DNA of 64,000 nt from Sorex araneus (Eukaryota > Chordata > Mammalia > Eulipotyphla > Soricidae), in assembly GCF_027595985.1 (NCBI RefSeq), contig NC_073305.1, positions 153,834,923 to 153,898,922 on the forward strand, given 5' to 3'. Of this stretch, positions 1 through 11,462 are shown piece by piece (the first letter of the stretch is position 1; each line of letters starts with the position of its first letter). The notes beneath the pieces were generated by a model. That model saw only the letters and a program-made list of their open reading frames with translations. It was not told where the DNA came from and ran no database searches. A program made the position numbers and the translations under genes.

Positions 1-531
1 TATCTTTCCTTGCTAATTCAAACCCAATGTCTTAAAAATTCTAACAAGTAGGGGAATGGAATATGACTCAGCAATTTAAAAGGCCCAGTTGTGAGTTGAA
101 ACACTGTCGCTGTCTCCTTGTATCAAAGTAATTTAGAAAATTCTGCTGTTTGGGGTTTCTGTCAAGAGCAGACTCTGAAGAATGGCTTCAAAAGTGTCCA
201 GGACAATCACAAGGCCATGAGTTTAATTCCAGTGCCACCACATAGGCTAAGTCAACCCTAATAGTCCTACTGTTTAGGGATTCCCCCAAAAAGGGAAAAT
301 ACTAACCCCCTTACAAAAAATGAGAATTTCTTTAATGACATAAGTCATTGCATAAATATTTTACTGGTATTTGCATAGAATAGAAAACAAATTAGTTTTT
401 TAATAGTCACTTATTTTATGTATTTATTTTTTAATTTAAATTTATTTTTGTAAATTTATTCATCAAATAAATTGGGGCTTTTATGATAAAATATAAAATG
501 ATATAAATAAAAATGGCAGTATTTCCTTCTC

Positions 532-768
532 AGAGATCTCAGCAGCCACTGAGAGTATCCTGCCTGCATGGGAGAGCCTGGCAAGCTACCCATGGCGTAC
601 TCAATCATGCCAAAACCAGTAACAATGACTGTTCTCATTCCCCTGACACTGAAAGAGCCCCCAGTATGCCATCGGGCTACAATAGCATGCTACAGGGATG
701 AATGGAGACGTTACTGGCGCCTGCTCTAGCAAATCAATGAACAACAGGATGACAGTGACACAGTGAAT
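532..768 (+). mobile_element. RTE-tailed SINE, long internal form
   Basis: GAGAGCCTGGCAAGCTACCC...CATTCCCCTGACACTGAAAG then GGGCTACAATAGCATG...GATGAATGGAGACGTTACTGG and tail GACAGTGACACAGTGAATC. Lacks the tRNA-like head. Carries the extra RTE stretch that most copies have lost. Confidence 0.75.
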
Positions 769-774
769 CATGTT

Positions 775-1040
775 TTACCACATTCAATATTCCAACACCA
801 ATCCCACTACCTTTGCACGTTCTCAAAACCATCATTTCCAATTTTCCCATCCATACCTCATACTGGCCCCATAGCAAGCCCCGAATAATTTATTTTATAT
901 TGTTTGTATAATTTGCTAAAAATTGTCAAAAAATGTTGCCTTAGAAGAAAGTATGTGAATACTGTCATATCTCACCATGGAGCTGTGAAGCCCTTCTAGA
1001 AGAAATTACTAAGATGTTCTTAGAGGTTAAGCCTTGTATG
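775..1040 (-). mobile_element. Second composite repeat family, partial copy E3
   Basis: ATTCAATATTCCAACACCAAT, AATAATTTATTTTATATTG and ATCTCACCATGG...GTTAAGCCTTGTATG align in order with E1; it lacks the head. An RTE-tailed SINE (532-768) abuts it. Confidence 0.55.
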
Positions 1041-1724
1041 TTTATATTTTATATATTTTAGTTTAGCCATTATACTGTATATTAAACCCATTTGTGGAAT
1101 TTCCATCAACTTTTAACAGGTTAGGGAAAAAGAAAAATAGTAGGTTAGAATTGTGTGACTTATAAGCCACAAAAACAATCTCTCCCTTTAAGTTCTATCT
1201 ATTCTCTGTTCTAAAGACATTGATTGAGGAAATATTTTTATCATTAAAAATTTTAATATTTCATGAAACTCACTAGGTATCTCATAAATGCTGTAAATTT
1301 TATATCTTCACCTTGAGACAATCCTCTTGAAAAGTGTGATTTTATAAGCCACATTGGAAAGAGTACATAAAGTAATAATCTTATTTTTCTGAGGTAACAA
1401 AAGGAAAAATCCTGTTTTGCTGCGGTTTTCAGCTTACATATTTGAACAGTAAATATAATTATAATATCTCCAACAGATTGGCCATCTGTTATTGTTTCAA
1501 AAGCCTTAGGGAATATTCAGTGTAATGAAGTGTAAAACATTATCAACTGCTGTGATCTGAAACTTTAAGAAATGTAATACACAAATCCATATACACAGGT
1601 ATATCAACTGATTAAAAAAAAGTTACTCAAACTGTGACTATCAAACCAAAAATTGAGAACAAAGCAGTTTGTTAATATCTGAACCATATTGAAATATACA
1701 TGCATGTATTTTTTAAGATTGTGA
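1041..1724. other. AT-rich intronic DNA, nothing recognised
   Basis: No ORF of note and no repeat I can name. Confidence 0.5.
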
Positions 1725-1910
1725 CTGGCATTGAGCACTAATGTTTCTTATACACCTGATTCATTATATGCCAAATATTATTCTCAGTGATTTTCCTAAA
1801 ATTATTTGCTTAATCTTCGCAACAACTTTCTGAGACAATATTACTATTAATTATGAAATTTGAAAAAAGAAGAAGCTAAATAATTTGTCCAAGATGAACC
1901 ATTTACAATG
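1725..1910 (+). mobile_element. MIR SINE relic
   Basis: CATTATATGCCAAATATTATT, TTAATCTTCGCAACAACTTTC, GAAGCTAAATAATTTGTCCAA match the MIR core and 3' half. Confidence 0.7.
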
Positions 1911-1959
1911 AGGGGGTCTCAAACTCCCTGTTTATTTATAAAAATAACAAAACTTTACA

Positions 1960-2112
1960 GTGAGTAAAGCTCTTACCTGCACTCCGCCAACCCGGGTTTG
2001 ATCCATGACACAGGCATGTGGTCTGCAGAGCACTGCACTGCCAGGAGTGATCCCGGAGCACAGAGTCAGGAGTAAACCCTAGCCACCTCTGAGTGTAGCT
2101 CAAAAACCAAAA
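1960..2112 (+). mobile_element. Short tRNA-headed SINE, diverged
   Basis: CCCGGGTTTGATCC (B-box) then TGCCAGGAGTGATCCCGGAGC, AGTCAGGAGTAAACC and A-rich end. Confidence 0.72.
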
Positions 2113-2351
2113 TAAAATTTAAAAGTTATTAGATGAACATTTATAGATCTCTAGATGACTAAATATTTATAAGGTTCCAACAGTGAGCTCTGTTCCTTTA
2201 TCCGTTTTTCCAACCCTATGGTAGTGTTGAATACCACCAGAGGGCACACTGGATTTGGAATTCCTTAAAAGAATATAAAGGTTTCTCAAAAATTAAAGGG
2301 ACCTCCTATTTGGTCCAGCAAATCTTATTCTAGGCATTTCTCTTAAAGAAT

Positions 2352-2530
2352 TGAAATCTGGGACAGGAGTGATCTTGCAGCTCGGAGGGCATTTGCCTCA
2401 GAGGTTCTATGTCCTGGGTTCTATTTACCTGGGTTCTGGATATAGAATATCCAATATGGTCCCCTGAGTACCACCAGGAATAATTTCTGAGTGCAGAGCC
2501 AGGAGTAACCCCCGAGTGTTGCCCAAAAAC
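2352..2530 (+). mobile_element. Short tRNA-headed SINE
   Basis: GGGCATTTGCCTCAG, ATATGGTCCCCTGAGTACC, GAGCCAGGAGTAACCCC; a small internal expansion of TGGGTTCT. Confidence 0.75.
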
Positions 2531-2683
2531 CACTGTAGCACTATTGCCCTGTGAATGAATAAAAGGTTCATTCCCCAGCACCGCACACATTCAATCGAGC
2601 TCTGCCAGGATTTATCCCTGAGCACAGAACCAGGAGTAAGTCCTGAGAGTAGCTCACGCTCCCACCCCGCCAAAAAAACACTG
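2531..2683 (+). mobile_element. Short tRNA-headed SINE, damaged head
   Basis: TTCATTCCCCAGCACCGC, GCCAGGATTTATCCCTGAGC, ACCAGGAGTAAGTCCTGAG, A-rich end; directly follows the previous SINE. Confidence 0.65.
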
Positions 2684-2687
2684 TCTG

Positions 2688-2924
2688 TAGCACTGTCTTC
2701 CCGTTATTCATCGATTTGTTCAAGTGGACACCAGTAACGTCTCCACTGTGAGACTTGTTACTGTTTTAGGCATATCGAATATAACACGGTAGCTTGCCAG
2801 GCTCTGCCATGCGTGCGGGATACTCTCGGTAGCTTGCTGGGCTCTCCCAGAGGGGTGAAGGAATCAAACCCTGGTGTGCTGTGTGCAAGGCAAATGTCCT
2901 ACCTGCTGTGCTATTGCTCCAGTC
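2688..2924 (-). mobile_element. RTE-tailed SINE
   Basis: Complete: tRNA-like head (RC of GGCAAATGTCCTACCTGCTG), GCAAGCTACC twice, GAGACGTTACTGGTG-type end. Abuts two short SINEs. Confidence 0.85.
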
Positions 2925-3071
2925 TAGGGGTGGAAGTGGGGGGGGGGGAATACCCATTGTCTCATAATGCCCAAGAGTATCTGATTCCACTTTATATAAA
3001 GGGTCTAACATTAATTTGTAGTTTAAAAATGGAGTCATATTTGACAGTGATTGAAAGGAAGGGTAAATAGT

Positions 3072-3266
3072 ACTGTAGCACTGTCGTCCAGTTGTTCATT
3101 GATTTGCTCCAGCGGGCACCAGTAACTTCTCCATTGTGAGACTTGTTATTACTGTTTTGGGCATATGGAATATGCCACAGGTAGCTTGCCAGGGATACTC
3201 TCAGTATCTTTCCAGGCTCTCTGAGAGCGACAGAGGAATCAAACCCGGGCCGGCCTCGTGCAAGGG
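3072..3266 (-). mobile_element. RTE-tailed SINE, truncated at head
   Basis: CACTGTCGTCCAGTTGTTC...GGGCATATGGAATATGCC...CAAACCCGGGCCGGCCTCG; the distal tRNA-like head is missing. Confidence 0.8.
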
Positions 3267-3486
3267 TAAATAAATGACTAAAATACACTAAAAAGTATTT
3301 ACCCATATTCATCTGGACTATATGACGCATATAAAAGTTTAAGAGAATAGATCCTTTCAGGGGTGTTTGTCCATGTTTGAGCACTTGCCTTGCATTTGTG
3401 AAGTTCAAAGTTTATTTCAATCCCTGCCTTCTTCCCCCAGCCCAAAAGAAGTATATATTCCCAGCTGTGTTCTTATAAAATAATAT

Positions 3487-3660
3487 TTTTTTTTCTTTTT
3501 GAGTCACACCCAGCGATGCTCAGGGGCCATTCCTGGCTCTGCACTCAGGAATCACTCCTGGCAGTGCCTAGAGGAACCATATGGGATGCCAGGGATTGAA
3601 CCCGGGTCGGTCACGTACAAGGCAAATGCCCTACCTGCTGTGATATCACTCTGGCCCCCT
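3487..3660 (-). mobile_element. Short tRNA-headed SINE, complete
   Basis: GAGTCACACCCAGCGATGC...AACCCGGGTCGGTCACG...ATATCACTCTGGCCC after a T-rich tail. Confidence 0.85.
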
Positions 3661-4191
3661 AAAATAATTATTTTTAATGTCATTTTCTCAGAGAACCATC
3701 TCTAATATGCCAGTAATTGTCATCAGTATACCTTACTCATCTGGCAGTTTTCTTGAAAAAAAATAAACCTTTTAAAGGACTAAATAAATAATACACCTCA
3801 TTTCACTAGGTTCCACAGATTCTCTAGAAACGGCTGTCATTAAAGTATTTCTCAAAAAACAATCAACAGCAATTGTTTAATATATGTCTTCCTGAACCTG
3901 TAATATCACTTGTGGTGAGGAAAACTTAAGACATTAGACTCTAATTTCCACTTTCTAGACATCTCCAACTTTCAGTTTTGATGACCATTTTTTATAGCAC
4001 ACACACCACACATATCCCATACCACCTGCTTCCTTTAACCAGAAAGCAAACACTTTTCATATATATTTATGCAGATAAGAAGCCAAGCCTCTAACATTAC
4101 CAATCCACTGGGTCTTTCACGTGATCTGTTCTATTCATGTCACCCTGTTCTTCACATAATATTATACTAAATTTAGTATGCTTTAGTAAAA

Positions 4192-4444
4192 CTGGAGCGA
4201 TAGCACAGCAGGTAGGGCGTTTGCCTTGCACGCAGCTGACCCAGGTTCAATTCTCCTTCCCTCTTGGAGAGCCTGGCAAGCTACTGAGAGTATCCCCCCA
4301 CCCGCACGGCAGAGCCTGGCAAGCTACCCTTGTTGTATTCAATATGCCAAAAATAGTAGCAACAAGTCTCACAATGGAGACATTACTGGTGCCCGCTTGA
4401 GCAAATCAATGAGCAACGGGATGACAGTGCTACAGTACAGTGCT
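4192..4444 (+). mobile_element. RTE-tailed SINE, complete
   Basis: Head ACTGGAGCGATAGCACAGCA with A-box-like TAGCACAGCAGG and B-box-like GGTTCAATTC, then the RTE-derived body and tail ACAGTGCTACAGTACAGTGC. Confidence 0.88.
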
Positions 4445-4490
4445 AATAAAACTTAAGTTTTTTATTCACTAGAAAAAATCCTTTTGCTCA

Positions 4491-4673
4491 TGGCTGGAGA
4501 GATAGCACAGCGGGTAGGGCATTTGCCTTGCACGCGGCTGACCCGGGTTTGATTCCCAGCATCCCATATGGTCCCCTAAGCACCACAAGGAGTAATTCCT
4601 GAGTGCAGAGCCAGGAGTAACCCCTGTGCATCGCCAGGTGTGACCCAAAAAGCAAAAAATAAAATAAAATAAA
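4491..4673 (+). mobile_element. Short tRNA-headed SINE, complete
   Basis: GCTGGAGAGATAGCACAGCG...GACCCGGGTTTGATTCCC...GTGACCCAAAAAGC and (AAAAT)n tail. A flanking duplication of the form AAATCCTTTTGCTC (4477-4490 and after the tail) supports a clean insertion. Confidence 0.88.
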
Positions 4674-4769
4674 ATCCTTTTTGCTCTCTATCTGAAGTCT
4701 TTCCAGACTTCGTTGAGACTTGGATGGATTTGAATGGTTTCATGATAAATAAAGTGAGTCAGGAAAAAA

Positions 4770-4944
4770 AAAGGAATGGAGCAATAAATAGTACAGTGGT
4801 AGGGCATTTGCCAGGGACAGAACTGACCCACGTTCAATCCCTGGGGTCCTGCATGGTCCCCTGAGCGTTGCCTGGAGAAATTCCTGAGGGTAAAGCCAGG
4901 AGTAGCCCCTGGGTGTGTCCCAAAACAAAAAGAGAAAAGAAAAA
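4770..4944 (+). mobile_element. Short tRNA-headed SINE, diverged
   Basis: GGTAGGGCATTTGCCAGG, GTTCAATCCCTGGGGTCC, AGCCAGGAGTAGCCCC, tail AAAACAAAAAGAG. Confidence 0.75.
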
Positions 4945-4949
4945 GAATA

Positions 4950-5190
4950 CAAATGCCAGGTGATTTTACTCATATGCAGAATATAGAAAAACAAAGCGAG
5001 AGGTTGGATAATTCACACTGAAAACTGTTAACAGAAGACGCAGGTCCTGGTCAGGGCTAGGGAAAGAAACTTGGGATCACTGGAGGGATCTTAGCATTCT
5101 GGTGGTGGGTATGGTATACAGCACTGATAATATCAGTGTAGCTGTAAACTATGATACCGTAATAAAAATGGAATTGAAAATAGCCTTGCA
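4950..5190 (+). mobile_element. Old L1 3' end
   Basis: TTTTACTCATATGCAGAATAT, CTGGTGGTGGGTATGG, TAAACTATGATACCGTAATAA resemble older L1 3' ends. Confidence 0.5.
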
Positions 5191-5219
5191 ATTACATGTA
5201 TGAAGAGAAGTTCATATTT

Positions 5220-5766
5220 TTTTAAATTTATTTATTTTATTGAATCACCCTGTGGAAAGTTACAAAGCTTTCAGGCTTATGTCTCAGTTATACAGTGCTC
5301 GAACACCCATCCCTTCACCAGTGCCCATATTCCACCACCAAAAACCCCAGTTACCTCCCACCCCCCACTCCCCCACCCCCACCTGCGTAGCTGATAAATT
5401 TCATTTCACTTTCTCTTTACCTTGATTACATTCCATATTTCAACACAGAACTCACTATTGTTGTTGGAGTTTCCCCCCCCCAAAAAACAGCCTTGCTGAA
5501 AAGGAAGCATTTGATAATCAGTTTTCCATTGCTGAGAATGAGGAGATATGAAGTCTCTTCATTGGATTTAGTATTTTAGTAACTAAGTCCTTAGTTACTT
5601 CCTGTGGCAGCATGGGGATATGGCTTAGTTCACAGTCTAGAGACATCTCTGCAAGTAGCTGCTGGTACCAAAAGTAGTATAGCTGGCCTCTGGATCATGG
5701 TCGATCAGCCGCAGAGCGGCCACACAAACATGTGGCCACCCGGGTCGCAATCTTGGCAGAGAGCCA
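5220..5766 (-). mobile_element. Composite non-autonomous element, copy A (GC-rich head + L1-like tail)
   Basis: Perfect 14-bp flanking duplication AGAAGTTCATATTT (5206-5219 and 5767-5780). In sense direction the head contains GCTGATCGACCATGATCCAGAG, a central AT-rich part, then GGTGGTGGAATATGGGCACTGG, GAAGGGATGGGTG and a tail ending GATTCAATAAAATAAATAAATTT. No protein frame is seen. About 547 bp between duplications, so this is probably a complete unit. Confidence 0.8.
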
Positions 5767-5825
5767 AGAAGTTCATATTTATGCACACATTATTTCTGTA
5801 TTTTTGAAGATCATAGAAAATAAAT

Positions 5826-6210
5826 GGTGTATCACTGTATCACTGTCATCCTTTTGTTCATTGATTTGCTCGAGCGGATGCCAGTAATGTCTCCATTCAT
5901 CCCTGTCACATTCAAGGTGGAATATCGCCCAGTATTGTTAGTTTTTGGCATCTCGAATAGCTACAGATGGCTTGCCAGGCTCTGCTGTGCAAGATTCTGC
6001 ATTCCTCTCTTCCAGGAGCTTTGTTTTATAGTCTCTGGTTCTTGGCCTTTGATGAGATTACATGGCACCAGGGCGCAGTTTGTGAGTATGACTGCCAAGC
6101 TACTGGAAAACTGGGGAGCTGGGGGAAGGAGGCCCAGTGTCGATTCGAGCAGGAGATCTCAGCCACAGGTTCAGCATATCTGGGTTCCTCTATCTGTTCC
6201 TTCATAAGTG
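5826..6210 (-). mobile_element. RTE-derived composite SINE (type F)
   Basis: In sense: a roughly 200-bp module (GAACCCAGATATGCTGAACC, CCCAGTTTTCCAGTAGCTTG, CAGAGACTATAAAACAAAG) followed by the RTE-end body (GATGCCAAAAAC...GACAGGGATGAATGGAGAC) and tail GATACAGTGATACACC. The same order is seen at 58000-58390. The next 170 bp (6211-6385, GC-rich) may be an extension of the head. Confidence 0.65.
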
Positions 6211-6385
6211 AGGCTCAACCGAACATGTGGAGAGTGGCTTTGAGCATTGATGTGGCTGGGTTCTGGAGGTTTTTGGCTGCCAGGGCTCTGCTTGGGGCAG
6301 GGAGGAGACTTAACCCACCCCACTCCGAGGGGGCCCTGGTGAAGACAGCCTGGCACGGGGGACAGGAGATTCTGGTGTATAGGAT

Positions 6386-6584
6386 GATTTAATTATACTA
6401 TAAAATGAGCATCATGCCTCATCAGTGCAAACATTAGCATGCTGTAAAAATTCTGCAGGAAAAATCAGTGTTTAATTTTTAATTTGAAGTTTCTCAGATG
6501 CTCTGACTTGTCAGTTATTTTGAAGGTAAGTAGATCAATGATGAATAATTGGATGTGCGAATGCGAATAGATAGATAGATAGAT

Positions 6585-6634
<50 letters not shown>

Positions 6635-8170
6635 AATCTTAGTGGGAAACAAAGTTCCTAAATTCTGAAGCAAAAGAGAGTTTATCATTCACATCTTTGA
6701 ACTGGTAAGGCTATACAAAGTGTCACTGTTAAAATTATTTTTAAAAAATGCCGTTGAGATATCTATTTATAATTTTAGGATGAGGTGGGGTGGTAGCTCC
6801 ATGCTAGAGTTCATACTTTACATCTATAAAACCATGTTAAATCCTAGGTACCAAATGAAGATTGAGGGGGAATGTGGATTTTGCACATATGTAAGGATTG
6901 TTCTAGAAATTCATAAAAGTAGGACATAAGAGTATTGTCTGGCTTACTATCCAATCATCATCTCTCAAGAGGAAAAATCTTTTACTTTAGAATGCAAGTA
7001 AATATATAAAGGAGAAAAAAATATCTAAATCTCTCTGATGTGAAATACTGCCACTGTCTTTCAGGAAATGTTTGCAATTCAATCATCCTTTAGGCAAGTT
7101 TGCTTAGGGATTTTTGCTCAGAAAGTTTGGGCATGCAGTGACATATAAGCATTCACAGAGAATTGCCTTCTTACAATCAGATCTATGGATTGGTGTAAGC
7201 AGCCTTGTAATATTTTTTGTTAATAATAAAAATAATAAAAAGTTGGACACTAATGCAAGAGAAGTCTTCATTCAATAAAAAGTCAAATGCATTAGTTAAC
7301 ATTACTGACAATATCATTAAGCAAATTAATAATATTCATAACAATCACCATACTTGATCTACCTGAACTTTTCAGAATAATCATTCATTGGCAGGAACAT
7401 AACACTAAAATTTATTTCCACACTTTAGAAGTCTATTTTCAAACATACTCTTATTATATCTATATTATTTAGTAATCTATTTTCAAATATACATTTTTTT
7501 CTTGTGCTGTATTTACATATTCAAGCTACCAGTATGTTATTGACAAAAATTGAAGGTAGTTAATATGTAGCTAGAAGTATGTCCTATAATTAATGAGCTT
7601 TGAACTAAAACTGGATGAATTCTGCATATATTTTTCCAAAGAATATTCTTAAATTTTGTAAAATTTGTTTGCTAAACATTAGAGAAGACTTACTTAAATG
7701 CTTTTGTTGGTAGTCACACTCATGCAAAACATACAGCATTAATGAACAAACTAACCCAAATCTAATGAAAGATGTAATATACTTACAACCACAATATATT
7801 AGCAAATAAAACAGTAAACATAAGTTAATAAAATGCTAAAGAAAACTTTGTTCAAGATAACGTGATAACATTATCCAAACAGAAAAATTTTCCAAACTGG
7901 AGTAACATAGATTTATTCAATCTCAAAGTAAAAAAACCAAAACAATAAACTAATAAATTTCAAAACAGTAAATATTGGCAGTTACCAACATATGTGTTGG
8001 TTTTTCACACAGTGTATTTAGCTGATTAGTACTCAGAACAAAATAATCAGCATGGATTCAACCAGGAAATAGCTTATAAAATACATCTTTCCAACAATGA
8101 TCAGCACCATTTTTGAATGGAAAATGTGTTTATTTCAAAACATACTACTGATATACTGAATCACAATGTT
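6386..8170. other. AT-rich intronic DNA
   Basis: Apart from the (GATA)n tract, no repeat family or conserved coding signal seen. Confidence 0.5.
6567..6633. repeat. (GATA)n microsatellite
   Basis: About 16 GATA units with one irregular GATGATA. Confidence 0.95.
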
Positions 8171-8606
8171 TTTTACCCAGAAGAAATAAAATTACTTCTG
8201 TAGCACTGTAGCACTGTCATACCATTGTTCATCGATTTGCTTGAGCAGGCACCAGTAACGTCTCCATTGTGAGACTTTTTGTTACTGTTTTTGGCATATC
8301 GAATACGCTATGGGTAGCTTGCCAGGCTCTGCCGTGTGGGCAGGTTACTCTTGGTGCTTGCCGAGCTCTCAGAGAGGGACTGAGGAATCAAACCCAGGTC
8401 GGCTGTGTGCAAAGCAAACGCCCTACCTGCTGTGCTATGCTCCAGCCCAAACTATAAAAATTACTAAGTGAACAAATAAAATTAGTAAGATTTATTCTAT
8501 GTTTTAGGTGAGAGTTAAAACAGATTATCTAAAATATAGATTTTTATATGTACTGTTTCTTTCATTTTGCTCTTACAACTATCCTGTGATAAAGAAACTG
8601 ATGTTC
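8171..8606. repeat. Local duplication, copy 1 (contains a SINE)
   Basis: TTTTACCCAGAAGAAATAAA and, after the SINE, AAACTATAAAAATTACTAAG...GTTTTAGGTGAGAGTTAAAAC pair with 9259-9447. The segment includes a MIR-like TTGCTCTTACAACTATCC. Confidence 0.85.
8199..8448 (-). mobile_element. RTE-tailed SINE inside one copy of a duplication
   Basis: Complete element, TGTAGCACTGTAGCACTG to TATGCTCCAGCCC. The paralogous site at about 9287 lacks it, giving a natural empty site. Confidence 0.85.
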
Positions 8607-8639
8607 TATTTTTTCTTCAATAGTAGGATCAAACGGTAA

Positions 8640-8724
8640 AAACAAGTCTCATAATGGAGACATTACTAGTGCCTGCTAGAGCAAATCGATGAACAACGGA
8701 ATGATAGTGCTACAGTGCAATAGG
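8640..8724 (+). mobile_element. RTE-tailed SINE, 3' fragment
   Basis: AACAAGTCTCATAATGGAGAC through GATGAACAACGG to GTGCTACAGTGC only. Confidence 0.75.
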
Positions 8725-8831
8725 ATCAAAAAACATGGATTTCATACAAGAAAAAGAAAAGTAGAAATGTTCATAACTAAACCTGCACCACATTTCAAAA
8801 AGGCATCATGGAATCATTAGAAATTTCTAGG

Positions 8832-9005
8832 TTACTGCCAAGCCTGCTTGGATCAGGACTGGTCCTCCTACCCTCAGCTTCCCAGTTTTCCAGTAGCTTG
8901 GCAGTAACACCCACAAACTGTCACCAGTGCCACGTAATCTCATCAACAGCCAAGATCCAGAGACTATAAACTAAACCTCCCTGAAGAGAGTGATGCAGAA
9001 CTTCC
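8832..9005 (+). mobile_element. Type F module alone
   Basis: GCCTGCTTGGATCAGGACTG, CCCAGTTTTCCAGTAGCTTG and CCAAGATCCAGAGACTATAA match the 5' module of the elements at 5826-6210 and 58000-58390, without the RTE body. Confidence 0.55.
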
Positions 9006-9258
9006 TAGAGCATACACTGCCACATTCGAGGGCACGCAACATCTTAAACTCCAGCACACTTACATACAAAAAGTAGTACACATTTGTTTTGTTTTAACAT
9101 AAATTGCTTGTATTCTTTTATATATGGGCTTAAATGGCTCCAGAATGAAATACAACAAACTTCACACACTTTCCTCTTATTATGGTGGGATTGGTGCTCA
9201 AATATTATCTGCAATGAACTATTATAAACTACAGTTGCCAACTGTAGTTGGTATGTAG

Positions 9259-9447
9259 TTTTACCCAGAAGAAATAAAATTATTTCAAACTATAAAAATT
9301 ATTAAGTGAATAAATGAAATCACTAAGATTCATTCTATGTTTTAGGTGAGACTTAAAACAGATTGTCTAAAATACATTTTATATGTATTTTTTTATTTCT
9401 TTCAATTTGTTCTTACAACTATCCTATGGTAAAGAAACTTTATGTTC
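9259..9447. repeat. Local duplication, copy 2 (SINE-free)
   Basis: Same segment without the 250-bp SINE; the SINE-free parts are roughly 85-90% identical by eye. Confidence 0.85.
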
Positions 9448-11283
9448 ATAAACTTTATGATCATAAATTATATAAAAATTGTAAAAAATAAAAAATTAAA
9501 TAAAATAAAGAGGGAAAAAGAAATATCTGGGTTCTGCAGGCAGGAGAACTTAATGTGAGTGCAGATATATGAGAGTGCAGCCACAAAATTTGGAGACTTT
9601 GGTAAGTTTTCTTTGATCTTTGGTGGTAGCATTTGTACCATGAACTTTTGTTAAAGAAATGAAATGATATGACAGAAACAAAATTTCCGGGTATTATTAG
9701 TACCAGTATTAGGAAAGATGCCACTTAATATTTTATCAATATCCCAATGTTAGCTCAACTTTGAAAATCATCATTCTAAATACTCTTTTCTGGCTTTCAT
9801 AAAATGCTTTTCATTTTGAACTAGTCCCTGAAAAACCTACATTGCCAATCAAATCTGAATTATTGTTTACCTCTCAGGGCAACTTTCTTGAAGACTTATT
9901 ACCTTCTAACCATGATTTGAGATTTAGGTTTCTATAATAGAAAATAGCAGTTCCTCAGAGTGATCTGGCAGGGCTTTATAGCACAGCTTCATCAGGATGA
10001 CATGTGCTTTTATTAACCATATTTCCTGTAGTTACACAATAAGAAACCCACTTCGGTGAGCAGAATCCATTAGAAGTGAGCAGGTTCATTGTTTCCCCTA
10101 GCTTAGACATGATGTCAAATGTTTTATTAGAAAGGTCTTGTGCTTTTAGCTAAATGGAGGCAAATTTCATTTCATTGGCAGGAATAAGCTATTCCTGTCC
10201 TTCATCCCACAGAGTCTCAGTATCTTAATTCTGGTTGCTCAAAGTCAAAAAAGAGCCACAAATATAATACTGTTGAGATAAGAATAACATTATTATATCG
10301 GTTTGAAAACTAATTGAGTGAACTCCAGGAAGGAACAGATGAACATGTACAAAATTGAAAACCCTACGCTGTCTAGTAGAGAACAGAAAGAAGTTACACA
10401 CAAGAATGGATCCCAGGGAGGGAAATAGAGGGATGGAGTTGGTAGCCTCAGAAAGGAATCTTGGGAAGTGCAACAGATACAAAGGGAATTGGAAGATGAA
10501 ACAAGACAAAATGGTGGGTAGGAACTTTTCTTGTGTATATCTAAAGTAGTATCATAACCATAACAAATCAGTTTTTATAAGTGCAGAAGCTGATATAGAG
10601 ACAGATAATTAGGAAAAATGGCAGTTATTAATAAATTCTTTCTAGGAAACATAAGAAGAAATAAAAGGAGCTATGTTTCTAAATCCAGTGTTATGAAGTA
10701 AAAGTGAGTCCATTAAATCAAGAGTTACATTCTCTGATATTTCTTCAGATCATAAAAATCCCTCACCTTCTACTAAAGATTTCTTTGGAGAGAAAAATCT
10801 GCACCTTAAGCCATTTTTTTTTTCAGGATTTACTTGGGCAAGGCTACACGGTTTCATAAAAAAGGCAAAACAAAACAAGCATTACAGATGAGGAGGGGTC
10901 TTACTTGAATTCTAAAGAGAGAGAAAAGAAACTTACTGACAATGTCACCAAGAGAACCACCATCTACACAAAACATCAAAAACTCATGCTGAGATACTTC
11001 CTGTTTCTTCAATTTAAAATTATTTAGTAAGATGAAGTGCAGTAAAATTATTCAGCTAGAACAAAGCATTCTGTTGATATTTCAAGGGAGCCAAATTATG
11101 ATTTTCACTACTTTTTAATTCTGTGTTAATCAACCCATTGGTATAAAATGAGATTGATAGACTATTTAAGCTCAAAAAATTAATTCTGATCATTTACTCT
11201 AACATCATTTTAGAGTTAGTGATGATAAGATTATTCTAGATAGCATGGCAAGCTCAGTAAAAGTTCAGACAAGAATTATATTC
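9448..11283. other. AT-rich intronic DNA
   Basis: Nothing recognised; short open frames are featureless. Confidence 0.5.
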
Positions 11284-11462
11284 TCCTGGCCTGAGCAATA
11301 ATATAGCAGGTAGGACATACACCTTACATGCAGCTGATGCAAATTTGATCTCCAGCACACCATAGAGTTCCCCCAAATCTTCCTGGAGTTACTTATCAGT
11401 GCAGAGCTACGAGTAAGCCCTGAGCACTGCCGGTGTGGCCCCCAAATAAAAATAAACAAAAA
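11284..11462 (+). mobile_element. Short tRNA-headed SINE, diverged
   Basis: AATATAGCAGGTAGGACAT, TTTGATCTCCAGCAC, GAGCACTGCCGGTGTGG, A-rich tail. Confidence 0.75.

Noticed and set aside
4192..4260. tRNA-gene-like A and B boxes
   Set aside because: They belong to SINE heads, repeat dozens of times and lack a full cloverleaf.
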